A DNA stretch of 64,000 nucleotides from Bifidobacterium scardovii JCM 12489 = DSM 13734 (GTDB lineage: Bacteria > Actinomycetota > Actinomycetes > Actinomycetales > Bifidobacteriaceae): positions 992,001-1,056,000 of the forward strand of contig NZ_AP012331.1 in the NCBI RefSeq assembly GCF_001042635.1, given 5' to 3'. The position numbers were made by a program, and so were the translations under genes. This document shows, in pieces, positions 1 through 8,225 of this stretch. The first letter of the stretch is position 1. Every line of letters starts with the position of its first letter. The notes under the pieces were generated by a model that worked only from the letters and a program-made list of their open reading frames with translations, was not told where the DNA came from and searched no databases.

Positions 1-137
1 CTTATGATGGCGACGATATCGGGAAAGGGAATCGCGGCGTGAACCGTGGTTCGGGAGAGGTTGGCGAAGGTACGTGAACGGTATGGAGCCGTCCTTGGCG
101 GGCGGTGGCGGGGCACGACTATGTCGGAGAGCCGGCG
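1..137. other. left edge, no gene recognised
   Basis: This GC-rich stretch lies downstream of the histidine kinase gene, which ends at 138 on the minus strand. No reading frame in it resembles a known family, and I see no clear terminator hairpin. It may be intergenic or the end of a gene that lies mostly outside the window. Confidence 0.4.
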
Positions 138-1511
138 TCAGTGAGGCCGGGGCAGTACGATGCCGAGCTCGAAGACGCCATCCTCGGTGGTGATCACCAT
201 ATCGCCGTCGAGGGCATCGACGATCATGCGGATGCTTTTCACGCCGTATCCATGGGATGCCGGGTCGGTTTTGGTCGTGATCAGATCGCCGTTGCCGGAG
301 CGTATGACGTGGTCGAAATAGTTGGAGATGCGGATACTGACTAGATCGCCACGGATCGCCATCGTCAGCTTCACTACACGCCGCTGCGGGTCGTCGAGCC
401 GGCGCAGCGCCTCGATCGCGTTGTCCAGCGCGTTGCCGAACAGCGAATAGATGTCGTAATCGCTGATCCAATCCACGCATGTCGCGTCCGCCATATACGT
501 GAATCTGATGCCGAGCCGTGCGCATTCGAGGCTTTTCTGCGTGAGCACCACGTCGAGGGCGGCGTTGCCGGTTTTGGCGATGCTGTCATAGGTGCCGACT
601 GAATCGGAGATCTCGTCGAGCACGGCGTTCGAACGGGCCGCGCCGGCAGCCCCGTCCGCGTTGACGGCGGAACGCAGACGCCCGATCTGATGCTTGAGAT
701 CGTGGTAGCGCACGTTGGTGGTCTCGATCGTGTCTTTGAGCAATTCGTAGTAGTTGGTCCGCAGATCGTTCATCTGGCGCATGAAGGCGATCTCGTCGCT
801 CAGCGTCTGATTGCGCGATAATTCGTTGAACAGCAGCAGGATGATCACGCAGGTGAGCACGGAAATGGCGCGCATCGCGAACTGGGTCTCGTCGTTCAGA
901 TCGGAGGCATAGACGTAGGAGCTCAGCCCGACGGTGACCAGCAGCGTACTCGCCACCAAGGCTGCCAATACGCCCGCCGAGCTCATGCGTATCCTGGCCA
1001 CGTCGAAACGACGGATGTACCACTGCCAGAATATCGCGTAGACAGCGGCGAACACCGCCACACGCGTGGCTTCACCGGCCGTCCACGAGGCGAGTTGCGG
1101 CAGTCCGGCGGCCCACGACAGCCGCATGCGACCCAGATCGATGATCTCCACCGCCGCCGCGGCGATATGCTGCAGCGCGTATCCGCACATGGCGATGCCG
1201 GTGGCCATGCGCCAGTCGCAACGGCACACATGTTTCACGGCGGTGATGGACGCGAGGAACAGCAGCGTGAAGTTGGCCGTGGAGCGCAGCAGATACTGAG
1301 GCAGCACGATTATGCCGCATTCGGTGATCAGCACGCAGAACGCCATCATCGCCAGCAGGGCAACGACCGCGCGCCGACGCAGCCCGCCCGGCTTTTCGGG
1401 CGTGCGCAGGGCGAACAGCAGCTGCGCCACGATCATCTCCACGGTGGCGGCTTCGTTGTTGAAGATGCTGAGCGCCGGCACGGTGCCCACCATGATGTTG
1501 GGAAACTCCAT
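138..1511 (-). CDS. agr-like GHKL sensor histidine kinase
   Basis: A 457-residue membrane sensor kinase. The first ~240 residues are mostly hydrophobic (about six membrane segments). They are followed by a coiled linker, a phospho-acceptor box YHDLKHQ near residue 270, and a GHKL ATPase domain with an N box (NALDNAIEAL, ~370) and a glycine box (GYGVKSI, ~425). The H box and ATPase order are those of AgrC/ComD-type kinases, which sense peptide or other extracellular signals. It starts 5 bp after the LytTR regulator gene, so the two form an operon and a signalling pair. No AgrB/AgrD-like gene is visible, so the signal is unknown. The start is not supported by a strong ribosome site; M7 is an alternative. 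Confidence 0.85.
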   Translation of the reverse strand: MEFPNIMVGTVPALSIFNNEAATVEMIVAQLLFALRTPEKPGGLRRRAVVALLAMMAFCVLITECGIIVLPQYLLRSTANFTLLFLASITAVKHVCRCDWRMATGIAMCGYALQHIAAAAVEIIDLGRMRLSWAAGLPQLASWTAGEATRVAVFAAVYAIFWQWYIRRFDVARIRMSSAGVLAALVASTLLVTVGLSSYVYASDLNDETQFAMRAISVLTCVIILLLFNELSRNQTLSDEIAFMRQMNDLRTNYYELLKDTIETTNVRYHDLKHQIGRLRSAVNADGAAGAARSNAVLDEISDSVGTYDSIAKTGNAALDVVLTQKSLECARLGIRFTYMADATCVDWISDYDIYSLFGNALDNAIEALRRLDDPQRRVVKLTMAIRGDLVSIRISNYFDHVIRSGNGDLITTKTDPASHGYGVKSIRMIVDALDGDMVITTEDGVFELGIVLPRPH

Positions 1512-1516
1512 CGTGC

Positions 1517-2218
1517 TCAGCGCCCCAACGACATGGTCACCGCTCGCAGGATCTCCTGCTTCTTTGATCGGCTGACCTCGATGCGGTTGCCGCCGACCGT
1601 GATCGTGTTGCCGTCAATGGCCGTGATGTTGTCGATATTGACCAGATACCAGCGGTTGCAGCGCATGAAGTTGCCTGCGGCGAGCGTCTGCTCGGCCTGG
1701 CCGAGCGTGCCTTTGACCGTGTGGTCGCCGTCGGCGGTGTGATAGGTGACGTAGTGGTCCTGCACTTCCACGTAATCGATGCGCTCGATCGGCACGACCT
1801 GCATCGCGTCGCGCGTCACCAGACGTATGGTCTGCGTTTTGCGGCGGCTGATACGCTGCAGGGCCTTGCGCATCACCATGTCGAAGCTGAAGTAATCGAC
1901 CGGCTTGACCACGAAGTCGAGCGCCTCGACTTCATAGCCCTTGATCGCGAGCTGCGCCATGTTCGTCACGAAGATGATGACCGTGGACGGGTCGGTTTCG
2001 CGGATGACCTGCGCGGCCTTGATGCCGTCGACCTGCGCCATCTCGATGTCGAGGAAGATGATGTCATAATCCGGTTTGTAATGGTGCAGCAGCTCCGCGG
2101 CATCGGTGAAACCGGTGATCTGCGCGTCCGTGCCGCGTTCTCCGGCGAAGCGCGTGATATAGCCGCCCAGCAGCTCGCGTGCCTCGGCATCATCGTCGAC
2201 CACGGCAATGGCAACCAT
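1517..2218 (-). CDS. LytTR-family response regulator
   Basis: A 233-residue response regulator. The receiver domain covers residues ~1-120, with the acidic pocket VVDDDAE at the start, the phospho-acceptor Asp in IIFLDIEM (~55) and the conserved Lys in VKPVDYF. The C-terminal half is a LytTR DNA-binding domain (NFMRCNRWYLVN and the following conserved Asn/Ile-rich strand). The ATG at 2218 is chosen over the longer frame because TGGAGGCGAAAG precedes it directly and the receiver fold begins there. It is transcribed first in an operon with the GHKL kinase (5-bp gap). LytTR regulators normally bind tandem direct repeats at their targets; no targets can be assigned here. Confidence 0.9.
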   Translation of the reverse strand: MVAIAVVDDDAEARELLGGYITRFAGERGTDAQITGFTDAAELLHHYKPDYDIIFLDIEMAQVDGIKAAQVIRETDPSTVIIFVTNMAQLAIKGYEVEALDFVVKPVDYFSFDMVMRKALQRISRRKTQTIRLVTRDAMQVVPIERIDYVEVQDHYVTYHTADGDHTVKGTLGQAEQTLAAGNFMRCNRWYLVNIDNITAIDGNTITVGGNRIEVSRSKKQEILRAVTMSLGR

Positions 2219-2319
2219 CTTTCGCCTCCATGCGTCCCGTGCTTCCCGTTGCCTTCCTACGATAGCAAACGGGAAGCGCGAGGCGTGATGTTTGGCGGAT
2301 GCGCCGGCAGGGTGCGCGG

Positions 2320-2687
2320 TCAGAGCAGGAAGCCGCAGGCGGCCGCGGCCACCGGGACGACCGCGCTGGCGAGCAGGTATCCGGCGGCGGTGGGGTAGCG
2401 GTGTTTGCGGGCCAGCGTGACCATTTCGTTGATGGCGGTCGATAACGTGGAGAATCCGCCGAGCGCGCCGGTGGCCAGCGCCAGACGCCACGGTTCCCCG
2501 ATGGCTCCGCCCATGGCCATCGCGGCGACCAGGCCGGCGAGGAAACCGGCGATCAGGTTGATCGTGAAGGTGGAGAGGGGGAAGGCCTTCGACCAGTACG
2601 TCTTGATCGTCGTGTCGAGCAGATAGCGGCAGGAGGCGCCGACGCCTCCGCCAGGCAGACCAGGACGGGGAGCGTCGCGTGCATCAT
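2320..2687 (-). pseudogene. crcB: fluoride channel subunit CrcB/Fluc, second copy, frameshifted
   Basis: The natural start is the ATG at 2687, which overlaps the stop of the upstream crcB as ATGA. The reading begins with MMHATLPVLVCLA and then loses frame. The neighbouring frame continues with GGVGASCRYLLDTTIKTYW and the typical CrcB body with STLSTAINE and a hydrophobic end. One missing G near 2650 (GCGGGAGG reduced to GCGGAGG) would account for this; a restored protein would be ~122 residues, normal for CrcB. CrcB proteins form dual-topology fluoride exporters and are often encoded as pairs. The shift could be a true mutation or a sequencing error in a short G run. No fluoride-riboswitch core was recognised upstream of the pair. 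Confidence 0.8.
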
Positions 2688-3253
2688 CGGGCCTCGCCTC
2701 CCTTGCGAAGGGGCGTGGCGCCGGTTCGGTCGGCTTGCGCGGCCAGACGTGTGCCGGCCCATGCGCCGAAGGTCGCGGCGGCGAGACCGGCGGCGAAGGT
2801 CGCCGCAAGGTAGCCGATGCCGGCTGCGGCCTGTCCGGAGCGGATCGCGGTGAAGCATTCCAGCGCGAGCGTCGACATCGTGGAGAGTCCGCCGCACATG
2901 CCCATGCCGAGGCCGCGGCTGGCGAGCTCCTTGCCGCGGGATCCGATGCGCGGCGACGCCGCGAGATAGGCGGTCAGCCCGGCATAGCAGAGGCATGCCA
3001 GCAGATTGGCGGTCAGCGTGCCGGTGTGGAAGGCGCCGGATGGCGGCACCTGAGTGAACAGATATCGGATCGCGGTGCCGATGGTACCGCCGGCGAAGAC
3101 GACGGCGAGCAGGTCGAGACGAATATCGGGACGGCGTTTCGATGCGAATGGAGTCGGGGATGCCGGCGGTGTTGACGGTACCGGTGGTGTGGATGGCGCC
3201 ATGTCGCCGGTGGTTCCGGCGGTTCGTTGCGCGCCGGCTGATGATGAACTCAT
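2684..3253 (-). CDS. crcB: fluoride channel subunit CrcB/Fluc, first copy
   Basis: A 189-residue protein whose last ~130 residues are a CrcB/Fluc domain: GGTIGTAIRYLF at its start, the TLTANLLACL asparagine helix and the GLSTMSTLALE motif, with four hydrophobic segments. CrcB homologues act as homo- or heterodimeric F- channels that lower cytoplasmic fluoride. The N-terminal ~50 residues are polar and rich in Pro, Thr and Ser, unusual for the family (~125 residues), so the true start may be further in. The ATG at 3253 is preferred because GGAAAGG lies upstream. The stop overlaps the next crcB start by ATGA, so translation is probably coupled. Confidence 0.85.
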   Translation of the reverse strand: MSSSSAGAQRTAGTTGDMAPSTPPVPSTPPASPTPFASKRRPDIRLDLLAVVFAGGTIGTAIRYLFTQVPPSGAFHTGTLTANLLACLCYAGLTAYLAASPRIGSRGKELASRGLGMGMCGGLSTMSTLALECFTAIRSGQAAAGIGYLAATFAAGLAAATFGAWAGTRLAAQADRTGATPLRKGGEAR

Positions 3254-3439
3254 GATGAGCCCCAAGCCTTTCCGAATCGCTGTGGACCGCTGACGGCACA
3301 ACGATCCCTAAAGTAGGTGTCGTGTGCAGGAACTATCAGCGTGATGCGGTTCGAAAACAAGTTTCAGGCGGGTCCCATCGCCGCATCCCAAGCCTACTCG
3401 CAGGCCGGACATGCGGTGCGGCCCCCGCCCGGTATCGTT

Positions 3440-3489
3440 CTGAGATTCTTAGCACGCAAACCGACGCATCTGCGTGCTAAGAATCTCAG
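3440..3489. repeat. 19-bp perfect inverted repeat, TTCTTAGCACGC type
   Basis: Perfect 19-nt arms at 3440-3458 and 3471-3489 are separated by 12 nt. The arm carries CTGAGATTCTTAGCACGC. The stop codon of the 299-residue surface protein (3486) lies inside the right arm, so it could act as its terminator, although there is no T run. A diverged, longer copy with the same arm sequence occurs at 23859-23995 in a divergent promoter region, so termination is unlikely to be its only role. Confidence 0.8.
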
Positions 3490-4385
3490 GACTCGATGAG
3501 GTCGGACGTCGATCCGTCGGAGTAGCTGCTGGAGCCGGTTCCGGAATCGGCGCTGCCGTTGGAGCCGGAGTTGCCCGACTGGCCGTTGCCGCTCGGCGGC
3601 TCGCCCATGCCGTTGCCGTTCGATTCGCCCATGCCGCCGGGCATCTGCATCTGCTGCACCCGATACCTGGAATCGCCGTCGAGCGCGGAGAACCCGGCTG
3701 CGCCGATCGCGCCGCCGACCAGTCCGCAGACGAGCGCGACCCCGACGAGAATGGCCCACGTCTTTTTGGTCAACTGCCCCAGGGACTGCGCGCCGATGCG
3801 GCCCAAGGTGCCCGTCTGGCCGCTGGCTCCGGCATTCGGCGCCGGCTGTGGCCACGCCGGCTGCGCGCCGTAGGCCTGGGGTCCGCTGTAATTCGGCTGA
3901 GCGGCGTAGCCGGCCATGTATCCCGGCGCGTAACCCGGTTGGGTGACGCCATTCGGCTGGCCGTATCCGGGCTGGCCGTATCCTTGGAACCCCGGTTGCG
4001 CGGCGTATCCGGGCTGTCCGGTGGTCTGGGCCGGACGCTGACCGGGCTGCGATCCGGTCGTCGGAGCGTCGGATCCCGCCGCCGACTGGGGGATCGTATC
4101 CTGCCGGGTGTCCGAATCGGGCGAATCGGCTCGCTGCCAGTCCCATGCAGGCCGGTTCGCGCCGCCGGGAGCCGCGCTGTCCTGCGCGTTGCCAGCGCCG
4201 GTTCCGGATGACGATCCGGCATCCGTCGGAGCCCCGTTGCCGGCGGATCCGTTGTCGGTTCCGCTGACGGTGGCCGTCTGCGCGTTGTCCGGATCGCGTT
4301 GCGCCGTGTCCGGGGTGGAAGGTTGGCCGCTATCCGTGGCGGAGGTGCCCGGAACGGTGTCGGGGTTGGTGTTGTCGTTGGTCAT
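3486..4385 (-). CDS. membrane protein with a disordered Pro/Gln/Gly N-terminus
   Basis: A 299-residue protein. Residues 1-~80 are rich in Thr, Asp, Asn and Gly. Residues ~85-175 are a Gly/Gln/Pro/Tyr-rich stretch (repeats like GYGQPGYGQP). One transmembrane helix (WAILVGVALVCGLVGGAIGAAG) lies near residue 215, followed by a short Gly/Asn/Ser-rich tail. No enzyme domain is recognised. The layout is of a single-pass envelope protein with a cytoplasmic disordered N-terminus. The ATG at 4385 has CGAAAGGATCATC upstream, nearly the same leader as the next surface protein gene, which suggests related regulation. A tetranucleotide microsatellite lies immediately upstream and could alter its promoter spacing. 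Confidence 0.6.
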   Translation of the reverse strand: MTNDNTNPDTVPGTSATDSGQPSTPDTAQRDPDNAQTATVSGTDNGSAGNGAPTDAGSSSGTGAGNAQDSAAPGGANRPAWDWQRADSPDSDTRQDTIPQSAAGSDAPTTGSQPGQRPAQTTGQPGYAAQPGFQGYGQPGYGQPNGVTQPGYAPGYMAGYAAQPNYSGPQAYGAQPAWPQPAPNAGASGQTGTLGRIGAQSLGQLTKKTWAILVGVALVCGLVGGAIGAAGFSALDGDSRYRVQQMQMPGGMGESNGNGMGEPPSGNGQSGNSGSNGSADSGTGSSSYSDGSTSDLIES

Positions 4386-4408
4386 GATGATCCTTTCGTT
4401 GGAATGCT

Positions 4409-4478
4409 GGATGATTGATGGATTGATTGATGGATTGGTGGATTGATTGATGGATGGATGGATTGATTGATGGATTGG
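4409..4478. repeat. GATT/GATG tetranucleotide microsatellite
   Basis: About 70 bp consist almost only of GATT and GATG units, ending about 24 bp upstream of the start codon of the 299-residue membrane protein (4385, minus strand). The following ~80 bp up to 4560 also contain GGTCG/GGCTG short repeats. Such tracts change length by slipped-strand mispairing. Position between start and likely promoter makes spacing-dependent control possible. Confidence 0.85.
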
Positions 4479-4560
4479 CTGACCGGCTGATGGGTCGGTC
4501 GATGGGGCCGGCCGTCTGTGGAACGGGACGCGGGCGATGGCTGTGGCGCTCGCCGGCGCA

Positions 4561-6162
4561 TCACGCCATCGACCATGCGGTGCTGGTGCCGAATTGCTCG
4601 TCGAAGGCGGAGCGGTCGGCGATGTCGTCGCTGAGCTGCGTGTCAGCGGTCTCGTCGACGGTGGTCGTGTAGCCGCCGATCACCGTCACGGTCACGTCGC
4701 CGGTGCCCTTGACCACGGTGCCGCCGTCGGCGATGATCGTCACGGTATCGCCGTTGGCGTCGACGACCGATCCTCCGTCGGCGACGTTCAGCGCGGAGAT
4801 CGTCGTGTCGTCGGTCACGATCCAGGTCGAGGTGCCGTCGACGTTCACGGTGATCGGAGCGTCGCTGGTCGAACCGGACGCCGCCGAAGCGTTGTCGGTG
4901 ATCGACGCCGCGCCGGTCCATGTCGTGCCGTCCAGCAGGTACAGGTTCACCGTGGAGATCGTATCGGCCACCACGTCGCCGGCAAGCGTCTGATCCCGCC
5001 CGGTGAAGTTCACGGTGGCGCCGTTCGAGCCGGCCTGACCCCAGCCGTTCGCGTCGTTGCCGGACGCCTGCAGCAGCGTGGCGGCGCTCGTGTCGAAATC
5101 GAGCGCGGTGCCGGACAGCACCACGTCGGCGGTCGTGTTCGTGACGTAGAACATCGAGCCGGAACCGATCGCCGACGTCAGCGTGGAATCCTTGGCCTGA
5201 AAGGTAGCGTGCTCGCCCGTGGCGGCCTCGGCGTCACCCGAGGTGGATTGGTAGATGATCACGCCGTTGGCGATCGGATCGGAGCCGGTGGTGCCGGTGT
5301 TGGTGCTCTCGAGCGTCGAATCGTTGATCAGGATGGTGTTCAGACCCTCCATGCCGGCGATCTGGCTGCCGGACGCGGTGCCGGTGACGCCGCTCGCCTG
5401 GATGTCGCCGGTCGAATACAGCAGCGGGGAACCGGACCCCGCGGTGGTCAGCGTCGAATCGGTGATCGATACGGTGCCGCCGCCACGGTCCGTGGCCGCG
5501 GTGGCGCTGTGGTCGCCGCTGGTGTCGGCCGTGACGGCGCTCGCGAGGATCGTGCCGCCATAGGTGGCGTCGAGCCCGCGGGAATTGTCGGCCGTGGTGG
5601 TGATCGTCGTGTCGTTGACGAGCGCGGTGCCGGAGTCGGTGGCGAATACGCCGTTCGATCCGGTGCTGTCCGCGGTCAGTTCGCTGCCGTCGATGATGGC
5701 GGTCGAACCGTCGCCGACGACCAACGCGATGGCGTTCGTGCCGTAGAAATTGCAGTTGTCGTCGTTGGATCCGTCGCCGGTTTTGGCGAGTGTGCCGTTG
5801 CTGACCGTCAGGGTGCCGCCGTTGCGCGCAAGCGCGACGTTGGCATCGGTGTCGGATGCGTTGATATCCTCGCCGTCGGAGGTCTCGTCGGATCCGTCCG
5901 CGGTGAGCGTGGCGCTGTACGACCCGCTGTAGTCGTATTGCATGGTATTCGCGCCGCCTATGGTTCCGTTCATGCCTCCCGGGCCGGTCGTGCCGTTGGG
6001 GGAGGAGGAACCGGAACCGAGATTCCGGATCAACGCGGCGCCGCCGGCGCCGGCGGCGAGGCCGGAGGCCAGGGCGAGTGCCGCGGTGAGCGCGATGAGT
6101 CTGCGCGTGGCGAGCAGCGGCGTCCGCGTGCGTTGGCGTGACGTTGGTTCTTGCGCGTTCAT
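4561..6162 (-). CDS. secreted beta-helix adhesin-like protein
   Basis: A 533-residue protein with a signal segment at residues ~20-45 (RRLIALTAALALASGLAAGAGGAAL) followed by a Gly/Ser linker. The rest is very rich in Thr, Ser, Gly, Asp and Ala, with repeated short strands such as TLTVSNGTL, ALVNDTTIT, TVSITDSTLT and TILINDSTLE. These ~20-residue rungs are typical of right-handed parallel beta-helix cell-surface proteins. There is no sortase motif or C-terminal anchor, so it is probably secreted or bound non-covalently. The ATG at 6162 has AAAGGATGATC directly upstream. The adjacent membrane protein gene has a nearly identical leader and the same orientation, so the two may work together at the envelope. 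Function beyond surface location is inference. Confidence 0.7.
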   Translation of the reverse strand: MNAQEPTSRQRTRTPLLATRRLIALTAALALASGLAAGAGGAALIRNLGSGSSSPNGTTGPGGMNGTIGGANTMQYDYSGSYSATLTADGSDETSDGEDINASDTDANVALARNGGTLTVSNGTLAKTGDGSNDDNCNFYGTNAIALVVGDGSTAIIDGSELTADSTGSNGVFATDSGTALVNDTTITTTADNSRGLDATYGGTILASAVTADTSGDHSATAATDRGGGTVSITDSTLTTAGSGSPLLYSTGDIQASGVTGTASGSQIAGMEGLNTILINDSTLESTNTGTTGSDPIANGVIIYQSTSGDAEAATGEHATFQAKDSTLTSAIGSGSMFYVTNTTADVVLSGTALDFDTSAATLLQASGNDANGWGQAGSNGATVNFTGRDQTLAGDVVADTISTVNLYLLDGTTWTGAASITDNASAASGSTSDAPITVNVDGTSTWIVTDDTTISALNVADGGSVVDANGDTVTIIADGGTVVKGTGDVTVTVIGGYTTTVDETADTQLSDDIADRSAFDEQFGTSTAWSMA

Positions 6163-6360
6163 GATCATCCTTTCGCTTGGATGATCCCATTGAACGGCTG
6201 TATTCGTAAGGGCCGCTGTGCCGCTGCGCAAGAAGGGCTATGCGAGCCGGAAAGATTCTCTGGAGGTTTTCTGAACGCTTGCTGGGTACGTAGTTTGCGG
6301 CGATGATGGCAGTGATTGCAGTGGATGCGTGAGCCGTGCGGTCGTATACGAGGCGGGGCG

Positions 6361-7650
6361 TTAGCACTCGGCGGCGAGCGTCACCTCGTGCACCGGCTGC
6401 CAGCGGACGGCGTCGATGATCTCCTGGCGGTGGTTGCTCGGCAGCGTCATGAAGTCGATGATCTCGTCTCCGGGGAACAGGACGCCGGCGTGCGCCGGCA
6501 CGACGTAATGGGGAACCGCGCCCACGAGATCCTCGCCTTTGGCGGCGCGCGCGAGGGCATCGGCCTGCTGCACGGTGACGGGCAGACCGGCGTCATGCAA
6601 TCCCAGCGCGAACTCGATGGCTTCCGCGGCGGACGGGTAGTTGCCGTCGCCGAGGTGGAACGACCATCCGTTGCCGTCTTGGACGGGCAGCAGCGGCATC
6701 CAGGAGAATCCGGCTCCCGCGAGTACCTCCCAAGTGTGCCCGGTGCCCTGATCGTCGTTGGCCAGGGAGGCGAATGCGCCGGGTGAGTCCTGATCGATGT
6801 CGAGCAGCTCAAGACCGCGCGGGTTGGCGTAGGCCCTGTACCAGTCGGCCGGGGATGGGGCGTGGTTGCGCGGCGGTTTGAGCCCTATGGCGCGGTACCC
6901 CGAGGCGCAGGCCGCAAGGTAGCGTGCGGCGGTCATCCCGGAAACCGGGGCGTGGGGCGCGCCGCCCTCGGAGCCCGTTGGATCGGCTCCCGAACGGTCG
7001 GTCGGCGAATGCTGCGCCGCCCGCTCGGTGAACAGGCCGGCGAAACGGCTGAGGTCCCCATCGGCGATGCGGGGCAGCAGATAGTCCCTATCCTTCGCGA
7101 AGATGCGCCACAGATCCGCGCGGCGGATCGTGCCGGTACGCATGTCGTAGGGCAGATGATCGGCGACGAATGCGTTGTAGGTGCCCTGCGCGCACTGGCG
7201 AATGCAATCCTCGGTGCCTTTTAGCAGCCAATCCAGCAACACGTCGATGTGTTCGCGCTCAGAATAAAGAGAATTATTCCGCGCAAATCGGATGGAGAAA
7301 CCGCCGTTGATCGAAATCAGATGCTCCTGCTGGTGCTGGGCATAGCTGATCGTGTACCAGCACTCCTCGTTGGGGTAGCATGCGAGCCATTGGTCCTTGA
7401 ACTCCCGTGGCGTGCCGAACTCGCCCTCGTCATGAAGCTGGTCGTAGTCGCCGAAGGCTTCGATGGGGCCCCGTTTTGCGGGGATCCAGAAGGATCTGAC
7501 CCGGTGCTCGCCGCTCGGTGCGATGTTCTTGATCAGCGCGACGAGCGCCTGCGCCTTGGTGTCGAACGGCAGGTCGAGATCGGGTGTGGTGGTATTGCGG
7601 AAACGAATGAGGTTGTCGATTTCGGGGGCGTAGAAAGCTGCGGTCGCCAT
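6361..7650 (-). CDS. uncharacterised 429-residue protein
   Basis: I do not recognise a family. The protein is acidic, has no signal peptide or membrane helix, and contains a Pro/Ser/Gly-rich linker near residue 235 (TDRSGADPTGSEGGAPHAP) that separates two globular halves. The N-terminal half has Trp/Tyr-rich segments (EECWYTISYAQHQQEHLISI). The C-terminal half includes YRAYANPRGLELLDIDQDSPGAF in separate conserved-looking blocks. ATG 7650 is chosen because CGAAAGGACTGATC precedes it; this resembles the leaders of the two surface protein genes to the left. It stands alone on the minus strand, divergent from the HicB-like gene. Confidence 0.6.
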   Translation of the reverse strand: MATAAFYAPEIDNLIRFRNTTTPDLDLPFDTKAQALVALIKNIAPSGEHRVRSFWIPAKRGPIEAFGDYDQLHDEGEFGTPREFKDQWLACYPNEECWYTISYAQHQQEHLISINGGFSIRFARNNSLYSEREHIDVLLDWLLKGTEDCIRQCAQGTYNAFVADHLPYDMRTGTIRRADLWRIFAKDRDYLLPRIADGDLSRFAGLFTERAAQHSPTDRSGADPTGSEGGAPHAPVSGMTAARYLAACASGYRAIGLKPPRNHAPSPADWYRAYANPRGLELLDIDQDSPGAFASLANDDQGTGHTWEVLAGAGFSWMPLLPVQDGNGWSFHLGDGNYPSAAEAIEFALGLHDAGLPVTVQQADALARAAKGEDLVGAVPHYVVPAHAGVLFPGDEIIDFMTLPSNHRQEIIDAVRWQPVHEVTLAAEC

Positions 7651-7820
7651 GATCAGTCCTTTCGTCTCCGTTGCACGATGCAAAATATCGATATTAATAG
7701 CGATACCATAATGCTCGTACAAATGTTCGATTGCTGGCCGATGCGTGTCGAAGGCGATTTTTGGTGGTGGTCAGTTGCGCTATGGTGTGCGTATTAAGTT
7801 GTGCTATCGAGGAGGCCTGC

Positions 7821-8147
7821 ATGGCGGATGAGAGCAGCCGATACGTGTATCGCATCCACTGGTCGAACAGGGAATCCGGTTTCGTCGGCACCGTGGCGGA
7901 GCTTCCCGATGTGCGCTACGTGGCTCAGTCGGCGGTCGAGGCGCTGACCGGCGCCCGGTCCCGCGTCGAGGAGCGGGTCGGCGCGCTGCGCCGCAGCGGG
8001 GCCGAGGTGCCGGTCCCGTTTGAGGATCGGTCCTATTCGGGGCATTTCATGGTGCGCGTTCCTCCGGAGATGCATCGTCGGCTGGTTATCGAGGCCGCGG
8101 AGCAGGGCGTATCGCTCAACCGTCTGGTGCAGTCCCGCCTGGCGTGA
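7821..8147 (+). CDS. HicB-like antitoxin, solo
   Basis: A 108-residue protein. Residues ~5-60 form the HicB partial-RNase-H-like domain (YVYRIHWSNRESGFVGTVAELPD..., then AVEALTGARSRVEE). The C-terminus is a ribbon-helix-helix/HicB motif (MVRVPPEMHRRLVIEAAEQGVSLN). HicB proteins neutralise HicA mRNA interferases and repress their operon. No HicA-like ORF lies on either side, so it is an orphan or has another role. The ATG at 7821 follows GAGGAGGC closely; the longer frame upstream has no support. Confidence 0.8.
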   Translation: MADESSRYVYRIHWSNRESGFVGTVAELPDVRYVAQSAVEALTGARSRVEERVGALRRSGAEVPVPFEDRSYSGHFMVRVPPEMHRRLVIEAAEQGVSLNRLVQSRLA

Positions 8148-8225
8148 CCCCGGTGTGAGCCGGCGGTTCTCTCACTGTGATCATGGCGCCGGGATTCGGC
8201 CGGTGCCGTGAGTAGGGTGGCGGGT

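Noticed and set aside
3254..3439. Fluoride riboswitch upstream of the crcB pair
   Set aside because: I looked for the crcB-motif core (GG.GATGG.GTTC.CC with its pseudoknot) on the minus strand and could not find it. A covariance-model search would be decisive.
4537..6141. Plus-strand open frame of 534 codons opposite the beta-helix protein
   Set aside because: It is Arg/Gly/Val-rich with no domain. The minus-strand gene has a signal peptide and a ribosome site.
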